This document shows positions 37,643-48,588 of a stretch of DNA of 64,000 bases, piece after piece. The position numbers and the translations under genes were made by a program. Location of the stretch: assembly GCA_004017535.1 (NCBI GenBank), contig SAJS01000004.1, positions 62,001 through 126,000 of the forward strand. Direction: 5' to 3'. The notes beneath the pieces are model-generated. The model was not told the origin of the DNA, made no database searches, and saw nothing but the letters and a program-made list of their open reading frames with translations. Position 1 is the stretch's first letter; the number at the start of each line of letters is the position of its first letter. This DNA is from Mesorhizobium sp. (GTDB taxonomy: Bacteria > Pseudomonadota > Alphaproteobacteria > Rhizobiales > Rhizobiaceae).

Positions 37643-39964
37643 CTACTTCCGCTTCATCGCCTCGGCGAGCGCTGCGCCGAACGCGCCCTGCGAAGGCCGC
37701 TCCGGCTGGCGCTGCGGCGCTGGCGAGCGCGGGGTGGGCTTGCCGCCGCCGTGATCGCGCTGGCCGCCACGCGGCGCGCCACCTTCGCCGCCATCCTTGC
37801 GCATCGACAGGGCGATGCGCTTGCGCTTGATGTCGACATCGACGACCCGCACCTTCACCACGTCACCGGCCTTCACCACCTCATGCGCATCCTTGATGAA
37901 GCGGTCGGCGAGTTGCGAGACATGCACCAGCCCATCCTGGTGCACGCCGATATCGACGAAGGCGCCGAAAGCCGCGACATTGGTGACGGTGCCTTCGAGC
38001 AGCATGCCTGGCTTCAAATCCTTGATATCGTCGACGCCCTCGGCAAAAGTTGCGGTCTTGAAGCCGGGGCGCGGATCGCGTCCGGGCTTTTCCAATTCGG
38101 CGATGATGTCGCGCACTGTCGGCAGGCCGAAGCGCTCATCGACGAAGACGCGTGGATCCAGCGCCTTGAGCGCGGCGCTGTCACCCATCAAAGCGCGCAC
38201 GTCGCGGCCGCAAGCGGCGACGATCTTCTTCGCCACGCCATAGGCTTCCGGATGCACCGAGGACGCATCGAGCGGCTCCGCGCCATTCGGAATGCGCAGG
38301 AAGCCCGCGCTTTGCTCGAAGGCGCGCGGCCCGAGCCGCGCCACCTTGAGCAGGTCCTTGCGGCTGGCAAACGGCCCGGCCGCATCGCGATGCGCGACGA
38401 TCGCCTCGGCGAGCGACGGCCCAAGTCCAGAGACGCGCGCCAACAGCGGCGCCGACGCCGTGTTGAGATCGACACCGACGGCGTTCACCGCATCCTCGAC
38501 CACCGCCTCGAGCGAGCGGCCGAGCCGGTACTGGTCGACATCGTGCTGGTATTGGCCGACGCCGATCGACTTCGGCTCGATCTTGACCAGCTCGGCCAGC
38601 GGATCCTGCAGGCGCCTGGCGATCGACACCGCGCCGCGCAGCGAGACATCGAGGCCAGGGAATTCCGCAGCGGCCGTGGCCGACGCGGAATAGACCGAAG
38701 CACCCGCTTCGCTGACGATAACCTTGAGCGGCTTCGGCCCGGCGCCGGCCGGCAGGTCCGACAGCATGTCGGCAACAAGCTTCTCTGTCTCGCGGCTGCC
38801 GGTGCCGTTGCCGATCGAGATCAGCTCGACCTTGTGCTCGCGGATAAGAGCGGCGAGTTCGGCCTGCGTACCGCGCACATCGTTCTTCGGCGGGAAGGGA
38901 TAGACCGTCGTCGTTGCCACCAGCTTGCCGGTGCCGTCCACCACCGCCACCTTGACGCCGGTGCGGATGCCCGGATCGAGACCCATCGTCGGCCGCGAGC
39001 CGGCGGGGGCGGCGAGCAGCAGGTCCTTCAGATTGCGGGCGAAGACATGGATCGCCTCTTCCTCCGCCCGCTCGCGCAGATCGCGCATCAGGTCGAGCGT
39101 CAGATGCAGCGACAGTTTGATCCGCCACGTCCAGCCGGCCACCTCCATCAGCCATTTGTCACCGGGCAGCGTTGCGCCGATCGCATAGGCATTGGCGATC
39201 ATGCGCTCGACCGGCTTCACCGGCGATTGATCGTCGGCATCGACCTCGATGTCGAGCGACAGCACCTCCTCGTTGCGACCGCGCAGCATGGCCAAAGCGC
39301 GGTGGCTGGGCACGCCTGACCAACGCTCGACATGATCGAAATAGTCGGAGAATTTCGCGCCAGCTTCCTGCTTGCCGTCGACGACTTTTGCGCGCAGGAA
39401 AGCGCGTTCCTTCATATAGGCGCGCAGCTTGCCGACAAGGTCGGCATTCTCGGCGAACTGCTCCGACAGGATGTCGCGCGCGCCTTCAAGCGCCGCCTTG
39501 GCGTCCGCCACCTCTTCGGTGACATAAGCGAGCGCGAGCTCGGCCGGAATTTTGGAGCGGTCGGCCAGGATCGCTTCAGCGAGCGGCCCGAGCCCGCGCT
39601 CCCTGGCGATCTCGGCCTTGGTGCGCCGCTTCGGCTTGTACGGCAGGTAGATATCCTCGAGCTCGGCCTTGGTGCTCGCTGCCGCGATCTTGGCTTCCAG
39701 TTCCTCGGTCAGCTTGCCCTGCTCGCGGATGGAGCTGACGATCGTCTCGCGCCGCGCGTCGAGCTCGCGCAGATAGGCGAGCCGCTCTGAGAGGTCGCGC
39801 AACTGCGTGTCGTCGAGCCCGCCGGTGACTTCCTTACGGTAGCGCGCCACAAAAGGCACCGTCGCGCCCTCGTCGAGCAGCCCGATCGCCGCCGCGGCCT
39901 GTTCCGGCCGCGCGCCGATCTCGGTCGCGATGATTGCTGCGATGCGCTTGATGTCCGATGCCAT
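37643..39964 (-). CDS. tex: Tex family RNA-binding transcription accessory protein
   Basis: A 773-residue Tex protein, thought to bind nucleic acid and the transcription machinery. The order is an N-terminal helical region, a YqgF-like RNase H fold ([20 protein letters not shown]), helix-hairpin-helix motifs ([20 protein letters not shown]), and an S1 domain ([20 protein letters not shown]). A Gly-, Arg- and Pro-rich tail ends it. Length and layout are those of canonical Tex. It converges with the LysR gene, their stops being adjacent at 37642/37643. Confidence 0.95.
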   Translation of the reverse strand: MASDIKRIAAIIATEIGARPEQAAAAIGLLDEGATVPFVARYRKEVTGGLDDTQLRDLSERLAYLRELDARRETIVSSIREQGKLTEELEAKIAAASTKAELEDIYLPYKPKRRTKAEIARERGLGPLAEAILADRSKIPAELALAYVTEEVADAKAALEGARDILSEQFAENADLVGKLRAYMKERAFLRAKVVDGKQEAGAKFSDYFDHVERWSGVPSHRALAMLRGRNEEVLSLDIEVDADDQSPVKPVERMIANAYAIGATLPGDKWLMEVAGWTWRIKLSLHLTLDLMRDLRERAEEEAIHVFARNLKDLLLAAPAGSRPTMGLDPGIRTGVKVAVVDGTGKLVATTTVYPFPPKNDVRGTQAELAALIREHKVELISIGNGTGSRETEKLVADMLSDLPAGAGPKPLKVIVSEAGASVYSASATAAAEFPGLDVSLRGAVSIARRLQDPLAELVKIEPKSIGVGQYQHDVDQYRLGRSLEAVVEDAVNAVGVDLNTASAPLLARVSGLGPSLAEAIVAHRDAAGPFASRKDLLKVARLGPRAFEQSAGFLRIPNGAEPLDASSVHPEAYGVAKKIVAACGRDVRALMGDSAALKALDPRVFVDERFGLPTVRDIIAELEKPGRDPRPGFKTATFAEGVDDIKDLKPGMLLEGTVTNVAAFGAFVDIGVHQDGLVHVSQLADRFIKDAHEVVKAGDVVKVRVVDVDIKRKRIALSMRKDGGEGGAPRGGQRDHGGGKPTPRSPAPQRQPERPSQGAFGAALAEAMKRK

Positions 39965-40086
39965 GCCGATCCCTGTCGAAAAGAGCGGCGACCATAGGCC
40001 GGGATGCCGGCCGCGCCAACCGCGCCGTTTTCAACTGCCCCTGAAGGTCCACAGGAAACAGCTATCAATGCGACCCGCCGAACGGT

Positions 40087-41265
40087 TCAGACCATCGTGC
40101 TCAGCGCCTCGAAGAAGCCGACGAGGTCGACGTCGAGCCGATCATCGACGGGCTCCGGCTGCGACGACATCTTGGCGATGACCACTTCCTTCTTCGGATT
40201 GACGTAGAGCCACTGGCCGTGGATACCGATGCAGCAGAAGGCGCCGCTGTCATGGCCGGTCTGGTACCATTTGTTGCGATAGCGGCCTTTGGGGAACAGG
40301 AAAGCCATCGTGCCGCGCTGCCAGGCTTCATGGCTGCCGCCAGTGGCAACCGTGTCGCGCACCCAGGTTTCAGGGACGATGGGGCGGCCGTTGGCCCTGC
40401 CGCCCTGCCGCATCATCTCGCCGATCCGGGCAAGATCGCGCGGCGTCATCGACATGCCGCCGGCGGTGCGCGCCGTGCCTTCCATGTCGACGGTCACCGA
40501 CATGTCGCTTGCGGCGCCCAGCGGCAGCCACAGCTTGTCGCGGAGCAATTGGGTAACACGCATGCCGCAGGCACGCTCCAGCAGGATGCCCAGCATATCC
40601 GAATTGGGCGAGCGGTAGCGATAGGTGTGCCCGTGCGGCTCGGCGAGACGCGGCAGCGTCTGCAGGAACGCAGTAAGGCTTTCCGATCCGCCGCCTGGAT
40701 TCCACAAGGTCGAACGACGATAACGAGCAAACGCGCTTTCCGGATCGAGATAGGCTTCCTCGAAATCGAGGCTAACCGTCATGTCGAGCACGTTCCGGAC
40801 GCTGGCATCGCCATAGGCCGAGCCCTTGGCCTCCGGGATGTAGTGCGTCACGGATGCGTTGGGATCGAACAGCCCCTCGCCTTCCAATATGCCGGCAAGA
40901 ATGGCGGTCACCGACTTGCTGATCGAAAAGATGATGTGGCGGGAGCCGAACGGCATATGCAGCGCCGACCAGTCGCCGACAAGCCTGCCGCCCTTCAGGA
41001 TCGTCAGCCCGTCCGTGTCGGATCGCTTCAGGAAGCTCTCGACGGTTTCGCTGCCGCCAGCGAACGAGATGTTCTCCTCGAGCAGCGCCCCCAGGGATTT
41101 TGCCTGCTCCTCCCCGCCGGGCGCCCCCGGGACATGCGCGCTCGGCACCAGTTCGCCGACATTCTGGAACGACCATCGGTTGAACGGCGCCAGCCGCCAG
41201 GTCTCAAGCCGCACATCCTTGCGAGCAAAGCCGTATTGGGTCTCGAACGCGGTTTTGCCGGTCAT
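40087..41265 (-). CDS. Class C beta-lactamase-like serine hydrolase
   Basis: A 392-residue serine hydrolase of the beta-lactamase/D-Ala-D-Ala-peptidase fold. The SxxK motif is SISK (Ser114, Lys117) and the second motif is YRSPN. The start at 41265 (MTGKTAFETQ) is preferred; earlier in-frame codons have no support. No signal peptide is seen, so a cytoplasmic hydrolase or amidase is more likely than a cell-wall enzyme. It is the last of seven genes in the polyamine-type operon and is a distant paralogue of the preceding gene. Reaction unknown; related proteins act on esters, amides or D-amino-acid peptides. Confidence 0.82.
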   Translation of the reverse strand: MTGKTAFETQYGFARKDVRLETWRLAPFNRWSFQNVGELVPSAHVPGAPGGEEQAKSLGALLEENISFAGGSETVESFLKRSDTDGLTILKGGRLVGDWSALHMPFGSRHIIFSISKSVTAILAGILEGEGLFDPNASVTHYIPEAKGSAYGDASVRNVLDMTVSLDFEEAYLDPESAFARYRRSTLWNPGGGSESLTAFLQTLPRLAEPHGHTYRYRSPNSDMLGILLERACGMRVTQLLRDKLWLPLGAASDMSVTVDMEGTARTAGGMSMTPRDLARIGEMMRQGGRANGRPIVPETWVRDTVATGGSHEAWQRGTMAFLFPKGRYRNKWYQTGHDSGAFCCIGIHGQWLYVNPKKEVVIAKMSSQPEPVDDRLDVDLVGFFEALSTMV

Positions 41266-41297
41266 GATGCTCTCGCGATTGTTATCTTGAGGGGTGT

Positions 41298-42497
41298 TCA
41301 GGCCATCGCCTCGGCTATGGCATGGACGGCCTTCAGCGTCGCCACGGAATAGGCTTTGTTGGTGAAATCCGGATAAGTCGAAAGCTTCACCACGACCATC
41401 CTGTGTTCCCAACTCATATGGATCAGTTGGCCGAACACGCCGCGGCACATCAGCGAGCGCGAGCGCGAATCCTGGATCCAGAACTGGTTGCGGTAGCTGC
41501 CGTCCGGAAGGCTCGGGCTGAAATCCGGTCCGTGCTTGCCGCGGCGCGTCGCCTCGATCCAGTCGGCCGGGATCACACCGCTGCCATTGTCTAGGATCAA
41601 TTGCCCGAAGCGGCCATAGTCGCGCAGCGTCGCGTTGAAGCCGCCATCGGCCAGCGCATAGCCGGCGCTGTCGACGGTGAAGCAGGCGCTCTCGTCGGCG
41701 CCGAGCTTTTGCCAGAGTTCTTCGGAGACGAGCTGCGCCAGGCGCTTGCCGCTCACCCGTTCCATGATGAAGGCGAGCACGTCGGTCTCGATCGAGCGGT
41801 ATTCGAAGGCCTCGCCATGCGGCCGCACCTTATCCTTGAGCCGCAGGATGAGCTCGAACAAATGCGACGGCCAGGCAAAGTCGGGATCGCTGCCCGGCGG
41901 AATCGGCTTCCAGCCGGTGGCGACATCGACCTGGCCGATCTCGGAATAGCGGTCGGTGTATTCCTCAGAGAAGCGCACGCCCGTCGTCATGTCGAGCACG
42001 TGCTGCACGGTGGCGCCGGCCCAGCCGGTCTCACCGAGTTCCGGCAGATAGTCGGTGACGAGCTTTGCCGGATCGATCAGGCCGCGCCCGACCAGTATGC
42101 CGCACACCGACCCGGTGACCGACTTCGCCATCGACTGCGACAGATGCAGCGTGCGCTCATTCATGCCGTTGAAATAGCGCTCATAGGCGACCTTGCCGTC
42201 CTTCAGCACCAGGAAGCCGTCGGTATAGGTTTCGTCGAGCAAGCCGGCGAGCGTCGTCGGCGCTCCGTTGCTATCGACCACCGGCAATTCGTCGAGATCG
42301 ACCTCTGCCCGCTCCAGGCGATGGCGGTGGCCGCTGCCGCGCCAGACCTCGACCGTCGGCAGGAATTCGCGGATGTGCTGGAAGGCCCAGCGGTTCCATG
42401 GCGGCCGGTCCCAGTCTAGCTTCGGCGGCACCAGCCCGGGCGGCGAGCCCTGCATGATCGGCGGCCGCGGATCGGAGTTGCGATAGGACGAGGTCAT
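41298..42497 (-). CDS. Class C beta-lactamase-like serine hydrolase
   Basis: A 399-residue serine hydrolase, paralogous to the next gene. The SxxK motif is SMAK (Ser122, Lys125). A strong ribosome-binding site (AGGAGGGACC before the ATG at 42497) fixes the start. It carries no signal peptide. A stable hairpin in the 117-bp gap separates it from the solute-binding gene, so expression may be lower than that of the transporter. Its place in a polyamine importer operon suggests it hydrolyses an imported amide or ester; this is inference. Confidence 0.83.
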   Translation of the reverse strand: MTSSYRNSDPRPPIMQGSPPGLVPPKLDWDRPPWNRWAFQHIREFLPTVEVWRGSGHRHRLERAEVDLDELPVVDSNGAPTTLAGLLDETYTDGFLVLKDGKVAYERYFNGMNERTLHLSQSMAKSVTGSVCGILVGRGLIDPAKLVTDYLPELGETGWAGATVQHVLDMTTGVRFSEEYTDRYSEIGQVDVATGWKPIPPGSDPDFAWPSHLFELILRLKDKVRPHGEAFEYRSIETDVLAFIMERVSGKRLAQLVSEELWQKLGADESACFTVDSAGYALADGGFNATLRDYGRFGQLILDNGSGVIPADWIEATRRGKHGPDFSPSLPDGSYRNQFWIQDSRSRSLMCRGVFGQLIHMSWEHRMVVVKLSTYPDFTNKAYSVATLKAVHAIAEAMA

Positions 42498-42572
42498 GGT
42501 CCCTCCTAATGCATGTCGCCCAAAGCGCGCGGCGACTTGGGAGAACGACATGCACACAAACAGTCACACGAA

Positions 42573-42592
42573 GGGGAGGCCGGAGCCTCCCC
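42573..42592 (-). terminator. GC-rich hairpin between the binding-protein gene and the hydrolase genes
   Basis: Arms GGGGAGGC (42573-42580) and GCCTCCCC (42585-42592) with a 4-nt loop form a very stable stem. No clear T run follows on the minus strand, so it may attenuate or protect the mRNA rather than end it. Confidence 0.5.
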
Positions 42593-42614
42593 TCCTTTCA
42601 TGCGTTGCGCCGAT

Positions 42615-43643
42615 TTATTTGCGCAGGTTGGTCCAGATCTTGTTGTAGATCTCCACCACGTCCGGCGGACACGGCGGCACGAATTCCGGCGTCGGCGAGC
42701 CGGCGGGCGGGCTGATTTCCGGCGAGTTGGCGAATTCCGGCGGCAGGAATTTGTGGCTGCCGGCGATGCCGTTGTCGTAGCCCGCGAACTCCGAGATCAA
42801 CGCCGCGTTCTCCGGCGCCATGACGAAGTCCTGGAACAGCTTCGCGCTCTCGAGGTTCTTGGCCCCCTTCAGCACCGCGACATTGTCCATCCAGCCTTCG
42901 ACGCCTTCCTTCGGATAGGCATATTTGATCGCCGGGATCTTCTGGCGCGAGCGGTAGGCAGCACCATTCCACTGTTCGGTCACGATCACGTCGCCGGAAG
43001 TGATCTTGGTGATGGTGTCGTAGCTGAAGGTCTTCCAGGATGGTTTGGCGGCCGTCAGTATATCGTTGACCTTTTTCAGATTGGCCTTGTCGGCGCCGCA
43101 GCGCGGCACACCGGCATAGCGCTCGGCCGCATGCATGACGGTGTTGACGTCGTCGAGCACGTTGATCTGGCCCTTCAGCGCGTCCGGCGGGTTGAACAGG
43201 ATGGCCAGCGTATTGATGTCACCCTTGAACTTGTCCATGTTGACAGAGAACGTCGTCGTGCCGAACTGCCACGGCGCCGTGTAGTGGCGGCCATCGTCCC
43301 AATACACGTTGAGGAAGCGCGGATCGATGTTCTTGCCGTTCGGCATCGCGTTGGGCTCGGTCTTCTCGAGCAGGCCTTCCTCGACCATGATCTTCACGGT
43401 GTAGTCCGACGGCACCACGATGTCGTAGCCGGAATTGCCGGCGCGCACCTTGGACAGCATGGTTTCGTTGGAATCGTAGTCATCCAGCGTCACCTTGATG
43501 TTGTACTGCTTCTGGAACTTGTCGATCAGCTTGGGATTGGTGTAGTCACCCCAGTTGTAGATGTGCAGTTCGCCGTCGGCCAGCGCCGGCACTGCCCATA
43601 AAAGCACGGCCGCGGAAACGGCCGCCATCAGTTTTGCAGACAT
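42615..43643 (-). CDS. Polyamine-type ABC transporter substrate-binding protein
   Basis: A 342-residue periplasmic binding protein with a signal peptide (MSAKLMAAVSAAVLLWAVPA, cleaved before DGEL). ELHIYNWGDYTNPKLIDKFQ is typical of PotD/PotF proteins that bind spermidine or putrescine. The start at 43643 is chosen so that the signal peptide is complete. It is followed by two serine hydrolases and preceded by the permeases and ATPase. Ligand could be a polyamine or a polyamine-like compound. Confidence 0.9.
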   Translation of the reverse strand: MSAKLMAAVSAAVLLWAVPALADGELHIYNWGDYTNPKLIDKFQKQYNIKVTLDDYDSNETMLSKVRAGNSGYDIVVPSDYTVKIMVEEGLLEKTEPNAMPNGKNIDPRFLNVYWDDGRHYTAPWQFGTTTFSVNMDKFKGDINTLAILFNPPDALKGQINVLDDVNTVMHAAERYAGVPRCGADKANLKKVNDILTAAKPSWKTFSYDTITKITSGDVIVTEQWNGAAYRSRQKIPAIKYAYPKEGVEGWMDNVAVLKGAKNLESAKLFQDFVMAPENAALISEFAGYDNGIAGSHKFLPPEFANSPEISPPAGSPTPEFVPPCPPDVVEIYNKIWTNLRK

Positions 43644-43683
43644 TTTATGTTCTCCTTGCCTTCCCATTGTTGTGTGTTGGAGC

Positions 43684-44496
43684 TCATTTGGCGCGTCGGC
43701 GCGCAATCAGGAACGAGACCGAGACGAACAGGATCGACACCATGAGCAGAATGGTGGAGATGGCGTTGATCTCGGGCGTCATCGGCCGCCGGATCTGGTT
43801 CCAGATATAGAGGGGCAGCGTCGTCTGGCCGGGGCCGGCGACGAGCTGCGTGATGGTGAAATCGTCGAAGGAGACGATGAAGGCCAGCGCGGCGCCCGAC
43901 ATGATGCCGGGAACCAAGAGCGGCAGGGTGATCCGCCGGAAGGCGTTCCACGGCGTCGCGTAGAGATCGGCTGCGGCATATTCCAGCGTCAGGTCCATGT
44001 CCTCGAGCCGCGCCCTGATTGGCATATAGGCGAAGGGGATGCAGAACACGGTGTGGGCGAGGATCAGGTTGCCGATGCCGAAATTCAGGCCGAGCGTGCC
44101 GGCGATCAGCGCAAAGAAGGAGAGAGTGGCCACCGCTGTGATGATCTCCGGCACCATCAGCGGCAGGTTGATGACCATGAAGGCAGCGGCGAGCCCGCGC
44201 CACGGCTTCACTCGCGTCATGCCGATCGCCGCCAGCGTCGCGCAAATCGTCGAGACGATCGTCGCGGTCACCGAGATGATCAGCGTGTTCCTCGCTGCGG
44301 CATGGAACTCCTCGTTGAGGAAGGCGCTGCCGTACCAGCCGAGCGTGACGCCTTCCCAATGCGTGACCAGCGAGCCGCTGTTGAGCGAGAAGATCATCAG
44401 GATAAGCACCGGCACATAGAGCACCAGCAGGCAGATGACGGCGATCGTGCGGAAGCCCGGCTGGTCCTTGATGTCCATGACGCGGGGCTCAGCCAT
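43684..44496 (-). CDS. Polyamine-type ABC transporter permease (PotC/PotI-like)
   Basis: A 270-residue inner-membrane permease with six helices. The EAA loop (EYAAADLYATPWNAFRRITL) that contacts the ATPase is near residue 175. The start at 44496 (MAEPRVMDIK) overlaps the partner permease stop by 8 bp. It forms the channel together with that partner. Confidence 0.9.
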   Translation of the reverse strand: MAEPRVMDIKDQPGFRTIAVICLLVLYVPVLILMIFSLNSGSLVTHWEGVTLGWYGSAFLNEEFHAAARNTLIISVTATIVSTICATLAAIGMTRVKPWRGLAAAFMVINLPLMVPEIITAVATLSFFALIAGTLGLNFGIGNLILAHTVFCIPFAYMPIRARLEDMDLTLEYAAADLYATPWNAFRRITLPLLVPGIMSGAALAFIVSFDDFTITQLVAGPGQTTLPLYIWNQIRRPMTPEINAISTILLMVSILFVSVSFLIARRRAK

Positions 44497-45436
44497 GCTG
44501 CACCTTCCCCGACGTGTTGCGGACATAGAAGAACAGCGCAACCAGCACCGCCGCCATAAGGATCAGTGCCTGCGCACAGCCGAGCGGCCAGTTGCGTCCC
44601 GACCCGAACTGCTGCGCGATGAGATCGCCGATCATCAAGTGCACGCCGCCGCCCAGGATCAGCGGCGTCACATAGGCGCCGAGCGCCGGGATGAACACGA
44701 GCAGACAACCGGCGATGATGCCGGGCTTGGACAGCGGGATGATCACCCGCCACAGCACCTGCCGGCGCGTCGCGTAGAGGTCGTAGGCTGCCTCGACCAG
44801 GCGGAAGTCGAGCTTCTCAAGGCTGGAGTAGAGCGGCAGCACCATGAACGGCAGGAAGGCGTAAAGCAGGCCGAGTTGGATGGCGAAGTTGGTGTAGAGC
44901 ATGGTGATCGGCTTATCGATCACGCCGAGCCCGATCAGCGCGTTGTTGATCAAACCCTCGTCACGGATGATGAACATGATCGCCAGCGTGCGGACCAGAA
45001 GGTTCGACCAGAACGGGATGGTGATCAGAAGCACCCACCAGTTGCGCTGCGCCGGCGGCCGCGTCGCCATGAAATAGGCGGTCGGAAAACCGAGCAGCAG
45101 GCAGATTACAGTCGTCACCACCGCGAACAGGAACGAACGCAGATAGATGATCAGGAAGTCCGGCGTGAATTGCAGCGTGTCGTCGAAAATGTCGCGCTGG
45201 AACAGGAAGTTCAGATAGGCGTCGGTCGAGAACTGCCACTGCACGCCGCCATAGGGCGCGGCGACCAGGAACGAATAGACGCAGATGATGATCAGCGGCA
45301 GCACACCGAAAATGCCGATGATGAGAAGCGCCGGCAGCGACAAGAGCCTGTTGCGTCGCGCGCTGGTCTTCACCGCCTGGGCTTCGAACAGCGCGGCCTT
45401 GGACAGTGGGACTGAGGAAAGAGCGGCTGTCGTCAT
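44489..45436 (-). CDS. Polyamine-type ABC transporter permease (PotB/PotH-like)
   Basis: A 315-residue inner-membrane permease. The first membrane helix follows a ~30-residue cytoplasmic N-terminus (LLSLPALLIIGIFGVLPLII), and the EAA loop reads VEAAYDLYATRRQVLWRVII. Its start shares one base with the ATPase stop (TGATG) and its end overlaps the second permease gene, so all three are translationally coupled. Confidence 0.9.
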   Translation of the reverse strand: MTTAALSSVPLSKAALFEAQAVKTSARRNRLLSLPALLIIGIFGVLPLIIICVYSFLVAAPYGGVQWQFSTDAYLNFLFQRDIFDDTLQFTPDFLIIYLRSFLFAVVTTVICLLLGFPTAYFMATRPPAQRNWWVLLITIPFWSNLLVRTLAIMFIIRDEGLINNALIGLGVIDKPITMLYTNFAIQLGLLYAFLPFMVLPLYSSLEKLDFRLVEAAYDLYATRRQVLWRVIIPLSKPGIIAGCLLVFIPALGAYVTPLILGGGVHLMIGDLIAQQFGSGRNWPLGCAQALILMAAVLVALFFYVRNTSGKVQHG

Positions 45437-46659
45437 CAGTCTTTCAGAACGCGCGCCGCGTCCTCCTCGAACTGGATGCCGACCTTCGCGCCGGTCGCGT
45501 AGGTCACCGGCGACGAGCGGCTGTTCTGATGGCGCACGATGAAGTTTTCGCCGCCGCCGTCGAGCTTGACGTGATAATGCGTGTCGGTGCCGAAATAGAC
45601 GATGTTGGAGAGCGTGCCGGTGATCGTTCCCTTGGCCGGATCGGGCACCAGATCAGCATGCTCTGGACGCACCACCAGCGTCACCTCGCCGGTCGGATCG
45701 AAGCCTTCCGGATAGCCGGCACTGATCGTGGCGTTGTTGGCGAATATGACCGTCGCCACGCCGGCCTGCTTCGACACCACTGTGCCCGGCAGGAAATTGG
45801 TCTCGCCGATGAAGTCGGCGACGAAACGTTCGGCCGGCCGGTCATAGATGTCGCGCGGCGTGCCGACCTGCAGGATCTTGCCGGCCGACATCACAGCGAT
45901 GCGGTCGGACATGGTCAGCGCTTCTTCCTGGTCGTGGGTCACGAAGATGAAGGTGATGCCGGTTTCGTGCTGCAGCCGCTTCAATTCGATCTGCATTTCC
46001 TTGCGCAGCTTGTAGTCGAGCGCAGACAGCGGTTCGTCGAGCAGAAGCACCTTCGGCTGCGGCGCCAGCGCCCGGGCCAGCGCGACGCGCTGCTGCTGGC
46101 CGCCGGAGATCTCGCTGGTTCGGCGCGCCTTCAGCGCCTCCATCTTGACCAGCTTCAGCATCTGGGCGACGCGGGCCTCGATCTCCGCTTTCGGCTTGCC
46201 GAGCATTTCGAGCCCGAAGCCGATATTCTGCGCCACCGTCATGTGCGGGAAGAGCGCGTAGCTCTGGAAGACGGTGTTGACCGGACGTTTGAAGGGTGGC
46301 AGCGGCGCGATGTCCTGGCCATGCAGCAGGATCTCGCCGGCGGTCGGGAAATCGAAGCCGGCAATCAATCTCAGCAGCGTCGTCTTTCCGCATCCCGACG
46401 GGCCGAGCAGCGTGAAAAACTCGTTCTCGCGGATCGACACCGACACCGTGTCGAGGGCGGCCACCTGGTTTTCGCCGGTTCCGAAAACCTTGCGAACACC
46501 GCGCACTTCGATCGCGTTCTTACCCGGCTGTTCCGGCACGATTACCCCATTGAGAGAGCCTGCTCTTTCCGGCAGGTGTGTTCCTGTTTGATTGTCACCA
46601 TAAGCCGGGCGGCTTGGCAACTGCGGAGCTGCTACCTGATTTTCAAACGCAATTCCCAT
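45436..46659 (-). CDS. Polyamine-type ABC transporter ATP-binding protein (PotA/PotG-like)
   Basis: A 407-residue ATPase. Walker A is GPSGCGKTT (86-94), the signature is ISGGQQQR, and Walker B leads into [20 protein letters not shown] domain follows ([12 protein letters not shown]). The start at 46659 gives an N-terminal extension of about 48 residues before the nucleotide-binding domain. An internal start is possible, but the ATG lies 8 bp after the amidohydrolase stop, which fits an operon. The extension is unusual and unexplained. Confidence 0.9.
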   Translation of the reverse strand: MGIAFENQVAAPQLPSRPAYGDNQTGTHLPERAGSLNGVIVPEQPGKNAIEVRGVRKVFGTGENQVAALDTVSVSIRENEFFTLLGPSGCGKTTLLRLIAGFDFPTAGEILLHGQDIAPLPPFKRPVNTVFQSYALFPHMTVAQNIGFGLEMLGKPKAEIEARVAQMLKLVKMEALKARRTSEISGGQQQRVALARALAPQPKVLLLDEPLSALDYKLRKEMQIELKRLQHETGITFIFVTHDQEEALTMSDRIAVMSAGKILQVGTPRDIYDRPAERFVADFIGETNFLPGTVVSKQAGVATVIFANNATISAGYPEGFDPTGEVTLVVRPEHADLVPDPAKGTITGTLSNIVYFGTDTHYHVKLDGGGENFIVRHQNSRSSPVTYATGAKVGIQFEEDAARVLKD

Positions 46660-46667
46660 GCCACACC

Positions 46668-48335
46668 TCAGGCCTGGTAGGTGACCTTGCCGCCACAAAT
46701 GGTGGTGACCGGGCGCACCGTATGCAGCGCTTCCGGCCCGGTCGCCTCGATATCGGCTGACAAGACGACGATATCGCCGAGGTAGCCGGTTTTCAGGCGG
46801 CCCTTGCGATCTTCCATGAACTCCGCATAGGCGCCCTCGACCGTGTAGCCCTGGATCGCTTCCCGCAACGAGAAGCTCTGGTCGGGCATGCCTTCCGCCC
46901 AAGGCTTGCGCATGACTGCCGCCTGGATGGACAGGATCGGATCGACCGGAGAAACCGGCCAGTCGGAGGCGAACACCACGCGCGCGCCGGCATTTTTCAG
47001 CGTGCGCCAGGCATAGCTCAACGGCCACTTGTCGCGACCGATGCGCGAGATCGTCGGCTCCAGCGGGAAGTTCATCGCCCCCGGCGGATGCGCCGGCTGC
47101 ATCGAAGCCAGAACGCCAAGTTCGGCGAAGCGCGGCACGTCGGGGGCCGTGATCACCTCGATATGCTCGACGCGGTGGCGGCTGTCGCGCCTGCCGTTCT
47201 TCTTCGCCGCCGCCTGATAGCCGTCGAGCACCGCGCGAACCGCGCCGTCGCCGATCGAATGCACCGCGATCTGCAGGCCGCGCCTGTCGGCTTCGACCGC
47301 CACTTCGGCGAAATGTTCAGGCGAAAACACCGGCTCGCCGCGCCAACCGGGACGGTCGGCATAGTCGTCGACCATCACCGCGGTCCAGGAATCCAGCACC
47401 CCGTCATAGAAGACCTTGACCATGCCGGAGGACAGCCACTCGGAATCGTAGCTCTGGGCCATCCGCGAGGCTTTTTCCAGCATGTCCAGCTTCATGAAGT
47501 TCTTGAAGTGGAACGGGATTTTGGTGCGGCAAAGCAACGTTCCCGCTTTCTCCAGACCGGCCAGCAGCTCGAGCTGGTAGAGGTTGCCGTCCATGTTCTG
47601 GATCGAGGTGATGCCGTGCTTGGCGCACCATTCAAGGCCGCGATGCATCAGGTCGCGATCGGCCGCCAGTTCCTCCGCGGAAGGATAAGGATCCGGTTCG
47701 GCGCCTTCGAGGCCAAGCCGTGTCCGGTTCGCTCCGTAGTGATCGAGGACCGGCCCGAACGCCTCGCCCTCGCGCAGCTCGCCAGCGGCAAGCCCGTCGG
47801 CGCCCATGACGACCTCGTTGCCCTGCCCGACTTGCCGGCCATGCAGCAGTCCAGCCTCTTCCAGCGCCTTGGTATTCGCCCACATCGTGTGGTGGTCGGA
47901 TGCCGACATGGCGAAGGGCCGGTCGGGAATGATGCGATCTAGATCGTGTCGGGTCACAGGTTCGGGCAGGATCGTGTAGTCGACGCCTGCCCCGAGCAGA
48001 AGCCTGGCGTCCGGCCGCTTCGCGGCGAAATCCTGGATCGCGTCGCGTAGCGCGTCGAAGCCATGCACGCCGGCCAGATGTAGGTTGTCGAGCTCGGCCG
48101 CGCCGCCGAAGAGGTGCATATGCGCCTCGATGAAACCCGGCAGCACCGAACCGCCCTGGGCGTCTACAACCTTTGTCGCCGGTCCTTTGAACTCCTCGAT
48201 GGAAGTGCGGTCGCCGATGGCGACGATGACGCCGTCCTTGACGGCAACAGCCTCAGCAGTGGGATTGTCATCGTCCATGGTCAGCACACGGCCGTTGACG
48301 ACCACCAGATCCGCACCACCACCCGCAACCGACAT
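46668..48335 (-). CDS. YtcJ-like amidohydrolase
   Basis: A 555-residue metal-dependent amidohydrolase of the YtcJ/DUF6 group (composite beta-sandwich plus TIM barrel). Metal-site motifs are HMHLFGG near residue 75, the HSIGDGAV region with its His, and [13 protein letters not shown] with the Asp. The start is at 48335 ([10 protein letters not shown]). It is the first gene of the seven-gene polyamine-type operon and diverges from a TetR gene. Such enzymes hydrolyse C-N bonds of amides or cyclic imides. Position suggests it acts on the transported substrate. Confidence 0.85.
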   Translation of the reverse strand: MSVAGGGADLVVVNGRVLTMDDDNPTAEAVAVKDGVIVAIGDRTSIEEFKGPATKVVDAQGGSVLPGFIEAHMHLFGGAAELDNLHLAGVHGFDALRDAIQDFAAKRPDARLLLGAGVDYTILPEPVTRHDLDRIIPDRPFAMSASDHHTMWANTKALEEAGLLHGRQVGQGNEVVMGADGLAAGELREGEAFGPVLDHYGANRTRLGLEGAEPDPYPSAEELAADRDLMHRGLEWCAKHGITSIQNMDGNLYQLELLAGLEKAGTLLCRTKIPFHFKNFMKLDMLEKASRMAQSYDSEWLSSGMVKVFYDGVLDSWTAVMVDDYADRPGWRGEPVFSPEHFAEVAVEADRRGLQIAVHSIGDGAVRAVLDGYQAAAKKNGRRDSRHRVEHIEVITAPDVPRFAELGVLASMQPAHPPGAMNFPLEPTISRIGRDKWPLSYAWRTLKNAGARVVFASDWPVSPVDPILSIQAAVMRKPWAEGMPDQSFSLREAIQGYTVEGAYAEFMEDRKGRLKTGYLGDIVVLSADIEATGPEALHTVRPVTTICGGKVTYQA

Positions 48336-48503
48336 CGCGACTCCACATTTTGCTAAGGGACCGACAACGCCACGCCGCCCCAAAAGCGGCCGCCACCGGG
48401 GCGACGCCATGGAGGAAAAGTCGATGTCGATGCGCCGTCTTCCAAATTCCCCTTGTTATCGTTGAAGACAGCGTGGATAAAGAATGCGACTGTTTATTCG
48501 CGT

Positions 48504-48532
48504 TTGTCAACAGCCGGAATTTGGCATGTATA
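48504..48532 (+). promoter_or_regulatory. Sigma-70-like promoter of the TetR gene
   Basis: TTGTCA (48504-48509) is followed after 17 bp by TGTATA (48527-48532). The nearest in-frame ATG (48526) would lie inside the -10 box, so the GTG at 48589 is a better start for tetR. Confidence 0.5.
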
Positions 48533-48588
48533 GTGGACTGCACCACGCGCCGATCGTGGGGCCGAGCGGGGAACGGGGGCAACGAGCA

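Noticed and set aside
37751-39319. Open frame on the plus strand (522 codons)
   Set aside because: It is antisense to tex, which is complete and well conserved.
48484-48588. N-terminal extension of the TetR protein
   Set aside because: The sigma-70-like promoter lies inside this part, and the extra residues do not look like TetR sequence.
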